From JBJMLO01 sp045805265 (GTDB lineage Bacteria; Actinomycetota; UBA4738; JACQTL01): 64,000 bases of DNA. A program made the translations under genes and the position numbers. The DNA lies in the NCBI GenBank assembly GCA_045805265.1, contig JBJMLO010000013.1, forward strand, positions 186,001-250,000, read 5' to 3'. Of this stretch, positions 31,229 through 39,295 are shown piece after piece (the first letter of the stretch is position 1; every line of letters starts with the position of its first letter). A model generated the notes under the pieces. It saw nothing but the letters and a program-made list of their open reading frames with translations. It ran no database searches and had not been told where the DNA came from.

Positions 31229-31852
31229 GTGAAGCTCAAGATCTCGCAGCGGGCCGACGAGTTCTTCGACCTGTTCGCCCAATCGGCCAGCAACCTCCGG
31301 ACCGCCGCGGAGCTGCTCCAGGACCTCATCGAGGATTACTCCGAGGTCGAGAACAAGGCCCGGCGGATCCAGGACCGGGAGCACGAGGGCGACGAGATCA
31401 CCCACGGCATCGTCGGCCGGTTGAACACGACGTTCATCACCCCCATGGACCGGGAGGACATCTACTCGCTGGCCTCGGCCCTCGACGACGTGCTCGACGC
31501 GATCGAGGCGGTGGCCGACCTGTTCGTCCTGCACCGCATCGAGGCGCCGCTGCCGGAGATGAAGGCCCAGGTGGACGTGCTCCTGCGCGCGGCCCAGCAG
31601 ACCGAGGCCGCGCTCCGGGAGTTCCCCCACATGCGCCGCGAGCGCCTCGAGCCGTACTGGATGGAGATCAACCGGCTGGAGAACGAGGGCGACCGCATCT
31701 ACCGCCGGGCCGTGGCCGATCTGTTCTCCGGCGACTACAAGGCCATGGACGTCCTCAAGTGGAAGGACGTGATCGACAACCTCGAGGAGGCGGTCGACGG
31801 GCTGGAGGACGTCGCCAACATCATCGAGTCGACGGTCCTGAAGCACGCCTGA
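31229..31852 (+). CDS. DUF47/PhoU-like protein (Pit-associated regulator), first copy
   Basis: A 207-residue all-helical protein of the DUF47 (TIGR00153/YkaA) family, related to PhoU and usually the partner of Pit phosphate transporters. Signature parts: ADEFFDLFAQSASNLRTAAE, DREHEGDEITHGIVGRLN, TTFITPMDREDIYSLASALD, then MEINRLENEGDRIYRRAVAD and MDVLKWKDVIDNLEEAVDG. The start is GTG 31229, matching the N-terminus of the second copy at 37115; the ORF to 31157 is not supported. No Pit gene is adjacent to this copy, so it is a stand-alone paralogue. Confidence 0.85.
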   Translation: MKLKISQRADEFFDLFAQSASNLRTAAELLQDLIEDYSEVENKARRIQDREHEGDEITHGIVGRLNTTFITPMDREDIYSLASALDDVLDAIEAVADLFVLHRIEAPLPEMKAQVDVLLRAAQQTEAALREFPHMRRERLEPYWMEINRLENEGDRIYRRAVADLFSGDYKAMDVLKWKDVIDNLEEAVDGLEDVANIIESTVLKHA

Positions 31853-31865
31853 CGGGCGGGCGCCA

Positions 31866-33368
31866 TCACCCCGTGTCCGCCGGCGCGCGGCTCGGGGCTG
31901 GGCCCCGTTCCGGTCCGGCCCGGGCGTCCCGACCTTCCCGCCCGGCACGCGGTCGGGACAGCAGCAGCGCCAGGGCGAGCACCGCGATCCACATCGCCCC
32001 CAGCGCGTAGCCCCCGAGCACGTCGGTCGGCCAGTGCACCCCGAGGTACACGCGGGACAGGCCGACGGCCCCGACGACCACCACCGCAACCGACCATGCG
32101 ACGACGCGCAGCCGCACGGACCGGCGGACCGTCAGCACCAGGGCGACCATGCCGTAGAACGCCGCTGCCTGGGTCGCGTGCCCCGACGGGAACGACCACC
32201 CGGTCACCGCGACCAGGCGCAGCGACACCGGCGGCCGGGGGCGCTCCACGGCGGCCTTCGCCACGTCCGACCATAGGGCCGCGCCGGCGTACGCAGCGAC
32301 CACCACCACCGCGCTCCGCCAGTCCCGGCGGCCAAACAGGAGGTACAGCGCGGCGAGGGCCGCCAGCGGGGCGATGACCGCCACGGACCCCAGCCACGTA
32401 GCCGACTCCAGCAGCGCGGTCGCGACCCCCGTCCGGTGATCGGCCAGCAGCACGAGGGACCGGTGATCGAATCGCGTCACGTCCTGCTGCAGGACCTGGG
32501 CCAGGAGGCCGGAGAACCCCCACGCGGCCACCACCATGGCCACGATCGACACGGTGAGTGGCAGCCCCAACGGATCGCTGGGGGCCAGCCGCCGGCGCCA
32601 CCACCCGGCGCCGGGAGCCCGCTCGACAGCGGGGCCCAGCGCGAGCTCGCGGTCGGCGGCCACGGCCTCCCCGTCGGATCCCGAGGACACCCCGGCCACC
32701 GCAGGCTCGAGGCCGAGGATCGTCGCGGCACGCACCACCTCCTCGCGGCGCCGCCGGCGGCCGAGGATCACCCGCGTCGTCACGAACCCGACGACCAGCG
32801 CGACCATGAACGCCAGGCCGGCCGTGCCGGCGACGCCCTGGACTCGCTCCCAGGAGTGCCCGGCCTCGTACCCCGCCACCGCGAACCCGGTCCCCCACAG
32901 GACGGCGCCGGTCGCGTTGGCCACCACGAACCGCCCGTACGGCATGCCCGCCATGCCGGCCAGCCCGGGAACGAGCACCCGCAGCGCCGCGGTGAGGCGG
33001 CCGACGATGACCGCCCACGGCCCCCGCCGGAGCAGGAATGCCTCCGCCTTGACCAGCTCGGATTCCAGGCGTCGCTTCACGCGCGGGATCCGGCCGAGCG
33101 TCCCGCGCAGCAGCCTGCGGCCGTACTTCCGCCCGATCGCGTACCCCACGGAGTCACCCACGAAGGCCCCGATCACCGCCGCCGCGATGGCCGCGACCAG
33201 CGGGAACCGGCCCTGGGAGGCCAGGACGCCGCCCAGGATCACGGCGATCTCCCCCGGGAACAGGAACCCCAGGAACGCCGATGCCTCGAGCGCCGGCAGC
33301 AGGAAGACGAGCGTCAGCGCGGCGGCCCCGTGCAGGTGGAGCAGCCGCTCGACGACCGTGCCGATCAT
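31866..33368 (-). CDS. DedA-PAP2 fusion membrane protein
   Basis: A 500-residue protein joining two membrane families. Residues 1-205 are DedA/SNARE-associated (LEASAFLGFLFPGE, GDSVGYAIGRKYGRRLL, then the VIVGRLTAALRVLVPGLAGM region); DedA proteins act in membrane lipid recycling and as undecaprenyl-phosphate flippases. A polar linker (about 205-265) leads to a PAP2 phosphatase domain with all three motifs: KAAVERPRPP, the FPSGHATQ histidine, and SRVYLGVHWPTDVLGG. The enzyme probably hydrolyses a lipid phosphate, perhaps an undecaprenyl or phosphatidic type, that the DedA part moves. It is convergent with the DUF47 gene. Confidence 0.85.
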   Translation of the reverse strand: MIGTVVERLLHLHGAAALTLVFLLPALEASAFLGFLFPGEIAVILGGVLASQGRFPLVAAIAAAVIGAFVGDSVGYAIGRKYGRRLLRGTLGRIPRVKRRLESELVKAEAFLLRRGPWAVIVGRLTAALRVLVPGLAGMAGMPYGRFVVANATGAVLWGTGFAVAGYEAGHSWERVQGVAGTAGLAFMVALVVGFVTTRVILGRRRRREEVVRAATILGLEPAVAGVSSGSDGEAVAADRELALGPAVERAPGAGWWRRRLAPSDPLGLPLTVSIVAMVVAAWGFSGLLAQVLQQDVTRFDHRSLVLLADHRTGVATALLESATWLGSVAVIAPLAALAALYLLFGRRDWRSAVVVVAAYAGAALWSDVAKAAVERPRPPVSLRLVAVTGWSFPSGHATQAAAFYGMVALVLTVRRSVRLRVVAWSVAVVVVGAVGLSRVYLGVHWPTDVLGGYALGAMWIAVLALALLLSRPRAGREGRDARAGPERGPAPSRAPADTG

Positions 33369-33525
33369 CGCGGACCCTCGTTGCGCGGCGTCATGGGCGC
33401 GTTGAGCACTATTCCACCTCGACGGCTCGAGCCGCTAGCCCTCCAACACCCCTTCCGCCCCCGTTCATGCCCCGGTGGCCGGTTCCGAGGGGCATACCCG
33501 CGGGGGGGCGGGGAACGATCGATTG

Positions 33526-34383
33526 ATGCGCGTTCTGGTCATCCGCAACGCCGGGTCCGGCGGCGCCGGCGACGTGACGCAGGACCGGCTGGCCGAGGCG
33601 CTGCGGCCCCTGGGCGACGTGGCGTTCGAGTCGCCGGAGAGCGACACCGAGCTCCGTCGCGCCGCCGATGGCAGGGACCTGGTGGTGGCCGCGGGCGGGG
33701 ACGGCACACTGTCCCGGACGGTCGATGCGCTCGGCGGCCGGCTCGCTGACGTGACGTTCGCCGTCGTGCCCATGGGGACCGGGAACGACTTCGCCCGCAC
33801 GCTCGGCACGCCGGAGGACCCGCTCGAGGCGGCGAGGGCGATCGCGGACGGCCGGGAGCGTTCGATCGACGTGTGGCGGGCGTCGGGCTCCGGCGTGGAG
33901 CGACTGTTGGTGAACGCCTCGGTCGGAGGGTTCCCCGTGGAGGTCGACGAACGTGTCGGCGATCGCGAGAAGAAGGTGCTGGGTCCGGTCGCCTACCTCA
34001 CCGCCGGAGCCCGAACCGTCGCGTCAATGGACCGATTCACCGTGCACCTCGACGGCCGCGAGGTCACCGACTGCCTGGCCGTGGGCGTCGGCAACGGCCG
34101 GACCGTCGGGGGAGGCATCCCGCTGTTCCCAGAGGCCGACCCCTCGGACGGGAGGCTGGAGGCCTGCGCCCTGGCGGCGAACGGCGCCGTGGACGTGACG
34201 AGACTGGGGCTGTCCGTCCGCAGGGGGAAGCACCTCAGCCTCGACGGCGTCGTGACCACCTCCGGGGATGACATCCGGATCGAGACCGATCCTCCGGTCG
34301 AGCTGAACGTCGACGGCGACCTGGTCGGCCTGAGGACGCCAGTGGAGTTCCGACACGCGGGCAGGGCCCGCTTCCGCTGCTAG
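33526..34383 (+). CDS. Diacylglycerol kinase-family lipid kinase
   Basis: A 285-residue kinase of the DagK/YegS family. The N-terminal domain begins with the nucleotide-binding VLVIRNAGSGGAGD and contains VVAAGGDGTLSRTVDAL and VVPMGTGNDFARTLGT, the hallmark ATP and catalytic motifs. The second half is the beta-sandwich lipid-binding domain ending in VELNVDGDLVG. Products would be phosphatidic acid or related lipid phosphates, a theme shared with the neighbouring DedA-PAP2 fusion on the other strand. The ATG at 33526 is the start of homology. A GC-rich inverted repeat spans its stop codon and may end transcription. Confidence 0.87.
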   Translation: MRVLVIRNAGSGGAGDVTQDRLAEALRPLGDVAFESPESDTELRRAADGRDLVVAAGGDGTLSRTVDALGGRLADVTFAVVPMGTGNDFARTLGTPEDPLEAARAIADGRERSIDVWRASGSGVERLLVNASVGGFPVEVDERVGDREKKVLGPVAYLTAGARTVASMDRFTVHLDGREVTDCLAVGVGNGRTVGGGIPLFPEADPSDGRLEACALAANGAVDVTRLGLSVRRGKHLSLDGVVTTSGDDIRIETDPPVELNVDGDLVGLRTPVEFRHAGRARFRC

Positions 34384-34395
34384 CGAGCCCTGCCC
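34359..34395. terminator. Inverted repeat across the lipid kinase stop codon, possible bidirectional terminator
   Basis: GGGCAGGGC (34359-34367) and GCCCTGCCC (34387-34395) form a perfect 9-bp stem between convergent genes, with the stop codon in the 19-base loop. Confidence 0.5.
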
Positions 34396-34411
34396 GGGTC
34401 CTCCGCGAGTC

Positions 34412-35749
34412 TTACAGGTAACGGGCCAGCGCGAACCCCGCGGCGCTGGATCCCACGGCCACGATCCTCTCGTTCACCTGGACGGCCACCCCCGAGGCGA
34501 CGCCGGCGGTGAACCGGGTGGTCACCCTGCCGTCGCCGCCGAACGTGGTGTCCAGGGTCCCGTCGTGCTCGTATCGTGCCAGGGCGAATCCGCCGTGGCC
34601 GGATCCGGCCGCCACGATTCTTCCGCTGTGGTCGATCGCGACCGCGTTGGCGCTCGATCCACTGGCGCCGAACCTGGTCGTCACCGTGCCGTCGCCGCCG
34701 AATGCCGGGTCGAGCGTCCCGTCCGCGCGGTAACGGGCCAGGGCGAACCTGCCGGGACCGTACGCGTCGCCGGCCTCGTGGGGCACGTCCGTGTATCCCG
34801 CGGCGACGATCTTCTCGTCCGCCTGGATCGCCACGGACTTCGCTGCCTCCTCGCCCCAGCCGACGGTCGTGACCACCCTGCCGTCGCCGCTGAAAGTGTG
34901 GTCGAGGGCGCCGTTGCGGTGGTAGCGGGCCAGGGCGAATCCGTAGAAGTCACGCACGCCGGCCGCCACGATCTTCCCGTCGCCCTGGATGGCCACGCCG
35001 TACGCCTGGCCGCCCACTCTCTGCGGGAGGCTGGTCGTGACCTTGCCGTCGCCACTGAAGAACGAGTCCAGGGTGCCGTCCCGGTCGTATCGGGCCAGCG
35101 CGAACCGGCTCCCCGAGGCCCCGCCCGCGGCGACGATCTTCCCATTCCCCTGGATGGCCACCCCGTTGGCGGAGTCGAAACCGTCGGTGAAGTTGGTGGT
35201 CACCCTGCCGTCTCCGCCGAACGTGGCATCGGGCGTCCCGGTGGGGTTGTAGCGGGCGAGGGCGAACCTCCCCCCCCTGACCTCGCCCACGATGCGGTCC
35301 CCGGCCACGCCAGCCACCACGATCTTTCCGTTCCCCTGGATGGCCACCGCGAAGGCCTCGTCTGCCCCAGTCGTGAAGTCAGTGGTCACCGTGCCGTCGC
35401 CGCCGAAGCTCGCGTCCGGGGTCCCGTCCTTGCCGTACCGGGCCACCGCGAACCTCCCCCCCGTGGATCCGGCGGCCACGACCTTTCCGTCCGCCTGGAT
35501 GGCCACGCCGCCGGCTGAGCCACCGCCCTCGAAGTGGGTGACCACCTTGCCGTCCCCCCCGAATGTGGCGTCGAGATCTCCGGACGCGGCGAGGGCGGGG
35601 GCCGCCCACATCGCGGTCAGGGCGCCGGCGAGGACCAGCGCGACGCGGGTTCCGCCGCGGCCTGTGACCTGGTTGAACCTCGCCCCCGCCAGGTATCGCT
35701 TCGGCCGACGCCGGCGAGCCGTCCGAGCGCTGGCGATCCCCTCGACCAT
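34412..35749 (-). CDS. Secreted delta-60 repeat beta-propeller protein
   Basis: A 445-residue exported protein. After a basic N-terminus there is a signal sequence (VALVLAGALTAMWAAPALAA, cleavage near residue 55). Then come seven copies of the delta-60 repeat (TIGR02608), each about 52-65 residues, with the pattern LD.TFGGDGKV.T.F followed by A.GVAIQ.DGKIVAAG and GGFALARY. Delta-60 repeats fold as beta-propeller blades in surface or secreted proteins; ligand unknown. ATG 35749 has a strong GGAGGAGG site. The repeats are strongly conserved in DNA too, suggesting recent duplication within the gene. The gap upstream (35750-35901) holds no gene. Confidence 0.82.
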   Translation of the reverse strand: MVEGIASARTARRRRPKRYLAGARFNQVTGRGGTRVALVLAGALTAMWAAPALAASGDLDATFGGDGKVVTHFEGGGSAGGVAIQADGKVVAAGSTGGRFAVARYGKDGTPDASFGGDGTVTTDFTTGADEAFAVAIQGNGKIVVAGVAGDRIVGEVRGGRFALARYNPTGTPDATFGGDGRVTTNFTDGFDSANGVAIQGNGKIVAAGGASGSRFALARYDRDGTLDSFFSGDGKVTTSLPQRVGGQAYGVAIQGDGKIVAAGVRDFYGFALARYHRNGALDHTFSGDGRVVTTVGWGEEAAKSVAIQADEKIVAAGYTDVPHEAGDAYGPGRFALARYRADGTLDPAFGGDGTVTTRFGASGSSANAVAIDHSGRIVAAGSGHGGFALARYEHDGTLDTTFGGDGRVTTRFTAGVASGVAVQVNERIVAVGSSAAGFALARYL

Positions 35750-35901
35750 GACTCCTCCTCCCGTGCGAGCCGGGGCTCGCGACCCGTCCGCCAGAGCCGG
35801 CGGATGAGGCCAGCATGGGCGGCGCCCATCACGCACCCTTCTCGGCCGGGTAACGGTCCTGCAATAGGCATGTGCGCCACGATGGGCAGCGGACGCGACC
35901 T

Positions 35902-36096
35902 CTAGGGTCGGTCGTCGGGTGGCGGGCGTCGTCGTCGTCTCGCCAGGTCCTCGCCGGCCAGCATCAGGCACCAGAACACGGCCAGCCCGGCCATGGCCAG
36001 GTTCACCCACCGGAACTCCGTGGGCGTGGCCGGGACCAGGACCAGGCACACGAGGGCCACCACGAGGAAGAAGAGCGGCCGGCGCCCGAGCGTCAT
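35902..36096 (-). CDS. Small two-helix membrane protein linked to pit
   Basis: A 64-residue protein with two hydrophobic stretches (PLFFLVVALVCLVLV and VNLAMAGLAVFWCLMLA) and a basic, proline-rich tail ending in DDRP. It starts 10 bases after the pit stop with a GAGGA site, so it is likely the last gene of the DUF47-pit transcript. No family is recognised. It could be a small accessory subunit or simply a membrane protein carried in the operon. Confidence 0.5.
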   Translation of the reverse strand: MTLGRRPLFFLVVALVCLVLVPATPTEFRWVNLAMAGLAVFWCLMLAGEDLARRRRRPPPDDRP

Positions 36097-36106
36097 CGGC
36101 AGGTCC

Positions 36107-37099
36107 TCACGACAAGGCCCGCACGATCTGTTCGGTGAGCCAGGCGATGACGAACGCGCCGGGGATCGTCAGGATCCACGCCCACACCACGCGCCCGGCG
36201 ACCCCCCACCGCACCGCCGACAGGCGCTGGGTGGTGCCGACGCCCACGATCGCGCCGGTGATCGTGTGTGTGGTCGACACCGGGATCCCGGCGTGGGCCG
36301 TGAAAAACAAGGTGACCGCCGCCGCCGACTCGGCGCTCATGCCGCCCACCGGCTGGAGCTTCGTGATCCGCGCGCCCAGCGTGTGCACGATCCGCCACCC
36401 GCCGAACGCCGTCCCGAGCGCGATGGCGGCCAGCGCGGAGATCTTCACCCACCACGGCACGCCGGCGTCCGCCGGGAGCTTCCCCTGCGCGATGAGCAAG
36501 GCCAGGATCACGCCCATCGTCTTCTGGGCGTCGTTCGTCCCGTGCCCCAGGCTGAACGCGGCCGCCGACACCAGCTGCATCCGGCGGAACCCCCGGTTGA
36601 GTCGCGCGACCCGCCGGTACCGGTGGAACAGCCACAGCACGCCGACCATGATCGTGAACGCCAGCAGCAGGCCGACGATCGGCGACAGCACGATGAACAC
36701 CGCGATCTTCTGGATGCCGGTGCCGATCAGCGACCCCCAGCCGGCCTTGGCCACCGCCGCGCCGGCCATCCCCCCGACGAGCGCGTGCGACGACGACGTC
36801 GGCAGCCCGAACAGCCACGTAATCACGTCCCAAGCGATCGCCCCGAGCAGGCCGGCGAACACCACCCCGATCGTGAACACCTCCGGCTTCACCACGTCCT
36901 TGGCGATGGTCGCCGCGACCTTCGTGCCCAGCAGCAGCGCGGCGAAGTTCCAGAACGCCGCCCACACCACGGCCAGCCGGGGGGACAGCACGCGGGTCGA
37001 CACGACCGTGGCGATGGAGTTCGCCGCGTCGTGGAACCCGTTGAAGAAGTCGAACGTCAGCGCGACCAGGACGACCGCGATCAGCGCGAACTGATCCAT
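36107..37099 (-). CDS. pit: Low-affinity inorganic phosphate transporter, PiT family
   Basis: A 330-residue PiT permease with about ten membrane helices. The two PiT signature repeats are present: FDFFNGFHDAANSIATVVST near the N-terminus, and SLGHGTNDAQKTMGVILALL in the second half. GLPTSSSHALVGG and IPVSTTHTITGAIVG are the paired conserved loops. It imports phosphate as a metal-phosphate complex driven by protons. It is preceded by the DUF47 partner gene 15 bases upstream and followed by a small membrane protein. A triple PHO box covers the start of the operon, so PhoP/RegX3-type control, probably repression in phosphate starvation, is likely. Confidence 0.92.
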   Translation of the reverse strand: MDQFALIAVVLVALTFDFFNGFHDAANSIATVVSTRVLSPRLAVVWAAFWNFAALLLGTKVAATIAKDVVKPEVFTIGVVFAGLLGAIAWDVITWLFGLPTSSSHALVGGMAGAAVAKAGWGSLIGTGIQKIAVFIVLSPIVGLLLAFTIMVGVLWLFHRYRRVARLNRGFRRMQLVSAAAFSLGHGTNDAQKTMGVILALLIAQGKLPADAGVPWWVKISALAAIALGTAFGGWRIVHTLGARITKLQPVGGMSAESAAAVTLFFTAHAGIPVSTTHTITGAIVGVGTTQRLSAVRWGVAGRVVWAWILTIPGAFVIAWLTEQIVRALS

Positions 37100-37114
37100 C
37101 AGCGGCCCGACACG

Positions 37115-37732
37115 TCAGTCGTACTTCACGACGATGGACTCGACCACGTTGGCGATGTCCTCACAGGCGTCCACGGCTGCCTCGAGCTGGTCCATCACGT
37201 CCTTCCACTTGAGGACGTCCATGGCCCGGAACTCGCCCGAGTACAGCCGGGCGACGGCCTTGCGGTAGATCCGGTCGCCCTCGTTCTCCAGCCGGTTGAT
37301 CTCGATGACCTGGGGCATCACGTCGGCGGCGGAACGGAGTCCGGCGACGGCCGTGCGGACGGCCGCACCGGCGTTGCTGAGCACGCCGGTGAGCTGGTGG
37401 AACTCCGGCAGCGGGTCCTCGATGCGGTGCAGGACGACGAGGTCGGCCACCGCCCAGATCGTGTCGAGGATGTCGTCGAGGCCGGTGGCGAGCCCGTAGA
37501 TGTCGTCCCGGTCGTACGGCGTCACGACGGAGACGTCGAGCGTCTGGATGACCTCGCGGGTCAGGTCGTCGCTGGCGTGCTCCAGCTCCCGGACGCGGGT
37601 GCTGTGCCCCTCCGCGTCCTCGACGTCGCCGGCCACCAGCGCCAACTCCTCGGCGGCCGCGGCGACGTTGGCCGCCGACTGTTCGAACAGGTCGAAGAAC
37701 CGCTGCTCGCGGGGGATGACCTGGAACGGCAT
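37115..37732 (-). CDS. DUF47/PhoU-like protein, Pit partner
   Basis: A 205-residue all-helical DUF47 protein, 15 bases upstream of pit in the same operon. Signatures: REQRFFDLFEQSAANVAAAA, RELEHASDDLTREVIQTLD, SVVTPYDRDDIYGLATGLDD, VIEINRLENEGDRIYRKAVA and MDVLKWKDVMDQLEAAVDA. The family is thought to regulate Pit-type transport from the cytosol. About half of its residues match the other DUF47 protein at 31229, so the two are paralogues. The Shine-Dalgarno GAGGTG lies inside the first PHO-box unit, so regulator binding would cover the translation-start region in DNA. Confidence 0.88.
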   Translation of the reverse strand: MPFQVIPREQRFFDLFEQSAANVAAAAEELALVAGDVEDAEGHSTRVRELEHASDDLTREVIQTLDVSVVTPYDRDDIYGLATGLDDILDTIWAVADLVVLHRIEDPLPEFHQLTGVLSNAGAAVRTAVAGLRSAADVMPQVIEINRLENEGDRIYRKAVARLYSGEFRAMDVLKWKDVMDQLEAAVDACEDIANVVESIVVKYD

Positions 37733-37734
37733 TC

Positions 37735-37763
37735 GTTCACCTCGGGTTCACCGGCGGTTCACG
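37735..37763 (+). promoter_or_regulatory. Triple PHO box at the start of the DUF47-pit operon
   Basis: Three direct repeats at 11-base spacing: GTTCACC (37735-37741), GTTCACC (37746-37752) and GTTCACG (37757-37763). They read in the plus direction and end 3 bases from the minus-strand start codon of the DUF47 gene. Streptomyces-type PhoP and related regulators bind such repeats. Position and inverse orientation suggest repression of pit, or activation of the divergent MerR-DUF1835 gene. Confidence 0.7.
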
Positions 37764-37819
37764 GAACGGCCGGGAGGCTATCCGGGCCCGGCCGAGCGTG
37801 TCCAACCGGGGTAGCCGAG

Positions 37820-37851
37820 TTGATTTCCGTACCTGGGTACGGATCTATCAT
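37820..37851 (+). promoter_or_regulatory. MerR-type promoter and operator of the MerR-DUF1835 gene
   Basis: TTGATT (37820-37825) and TATCAT (37846-37851) are 20 bases apart, the over-long spacer typical of MerR-activated promoters. The spacer holds the perfect dyad CCGTACC-TG-GGTACGG (37827-37842), whose half-sites CCGTAC-N4-GTACGG match the classical mercury mer operator. The -10 ends 6 bases before GTG 37858, so the message is leaderless. Confidence 0.75.
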
Positions 37852-37857
37852 CGGGGT

Positions 37858-39294
37858 GTGAGAGTCGGACAGGTCGCGGCGCGCGCCGGCGTGAACGTGG
37901 AGACGCTGCGGTACTACGAGCGTCGGGGCCTGCTCCCAGCGCCGCAGCGGGAGCCGAGCGGTCACCGGCGCTACGACGAGGAGACGGTGCGATTCCTGCG
38001 TGCGATCAAGGAGGCGCAGGCGGTTGGATTCACGCTCGCGGAGATCGCGGAGTACCTCGATGCCGCGCGCCGGTCGGTGTCGCCGTCGGAGGCGTTGCGG
38101 GTGCGGATGGCGGCGAAGATCGACGAGATCGACGCGCGGATCGGCGGGCTGCGACGGATGCGCGAGGAGCTCGCGCGCGTGGTCGGCTGTGCCTGCGATT
38201 CCCTCGACCGGTGCACGTGCGGCGCCGCCTACCTGGCCCGACGGGGGCGGGACTCGAGTGCGCGTCCTCCGCTGCTCCACGTCACCAACGGCGAGAGTGC
38301 CGGGAACACGCTGCGGCAGACGGGGCTCGGCGGCGCCGTGTTGCCGTGGCAGGACGTGCTGCACGAAGGCCCGGTGCCGGCGGGGCCGCGGCCGGAGCTG
38401 CTGCGCGCGCGGGCCGGCTTCCTCTCCGGGTGCGGCTGGGGGAACCGGCGTGCAATCCTCTCCTCGCTCGAGCGGCGCGACCGACAACTCGTCGAGGCGC
38501 TTCGCGACGGGTTGCAGGTGGTGCTGTGGTTCGAGCACGACCTCTACGACCAGCTGCAGCTCCTCGACACGCTCGCGCTCGCGCACGAGGCCGGCGGCCC
38601 ACCGGAGCTGATCGTGGTCGATTCGTTTCCGGGCAGGCCGTCCTTTCGCGGGCTGGGTGAGCTGACCGCCGACGAGCTGGAGACGCTGTGGCCGGCGCGG
38701 CGAACGCCGGCTCCGGCCGTGCTCGCTGCCGCGAGGGCGGCCTGGGATGCCTTCCGCGCGCCCGAGCCGACAGGGCTTGCGGAGTGGGCGGGGCTCGGAT
38801 CGCCGGAGCTGCCACTGCTCGCCCCGGCCCTGCGGCGACTGCTCGAGGAGCTGCCGGCTCCGACGGACGGCCTCTCCGGGACCGAGCGTCGTGCGCTGCA
38901 GGCGATCGCGGCGGGCGCCACCACGCCCGCGGCGGCGTTCGTCGCCGAGCAGGGCCTCGAGGAGGCGCCGTTCCTCGGCGATGCCTGGTTCTACCGGGCG
39001 CTCGCGGCGCTCGGTCGGGGACCCGTTCGCCTCGTCGAGACGCACGACGGCGACCCGCTCCCGGCGGCGCCCCCGCTCAGCGACGGACAGGTCTTCGCGC
39101 GACTTCCACTGCGGCTGACCGACGAGGGGGAGCGCGCGCTCCGTGCCGAGTCCGACCGCGTCGACCTCCTCGGCGTCGACCGCTGGATCGGCGGCACGCA
39201 CGTCACGCCGGAGAACCTCTGGCGCTGGGACCCCGTGTCAGGTGTGCTCGTCCTGCCGCCCACGCGCCGAGGGGTCGGGACCGATCCCGCCTGA
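37858..39294 (+). CDS. MerR-family regulator fused to a DUF1835 domain
   Basis: A 478-residue fusion. Residues 1-70 are a MerR winged helix (VRVGQVAARAGVNVETLRYY, then ERRGLLPAPQREPSGHRRYD). A dimerisation helix runs to about 108, and a metal-site-like segment has C111, C113, C119 and C121 (GCACDSLDRCTCG). From about 137 a DUF1835 domain begins (LLHVTNGESAGNTLRQTGLG, then VLPWQDVLHEGPVPAG), continuing into a long helical region and a C-terminal part that resembles DUF3658. DUF1835 has no known activity. The GTG start at 37858 is placed by the promoter. The cysteine cluster and the mer-like operator suggest response to a soft metal or thiol stress, though no metal-resistance gene is adjacent. 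Confidence 0.8.
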   Translation: MRVGQVAARAGVNVETLRYYERRGLLPAPQREPSGHRRYDEETVRFLRAIKEAQAVGFTLAEIAEYLDAARRSVSPSEALRVRMAAKIDEIDARIGGLRRMREELARVVGCACDSLDRCTCGAAYLARRGRDSSARPPLLHVTNGESAGNTLRQTGLGGAVLPWQDVLHEGPVPAGPRPELLRARAGFLSGCGWGNRRAILSSLERRDRQLVEALRDGLQVVLWFEHDLYDQLQLLDTLALAHEAGGPPELIVVDSFPGRPSFRGLGELTADELETLWPARRTPAPAVLAAARAAWDAFRAPEPTGLAEWAGLGSPELPLLAPALRRLLEELPAPTDGLSGTERRALQAIAAGATTPAAAFVAEQGLEEAPFLGDAWFYRALAALGRGPVRLVETHDGDPLPAAPPLSDGQVFARLPLRLTDEGERALRAESDRVDLLGVDRWIGGTHVTPENLWRWDPVSGVLVLPPTRRGVGTDPA

Positions 39295-39295
39295 G

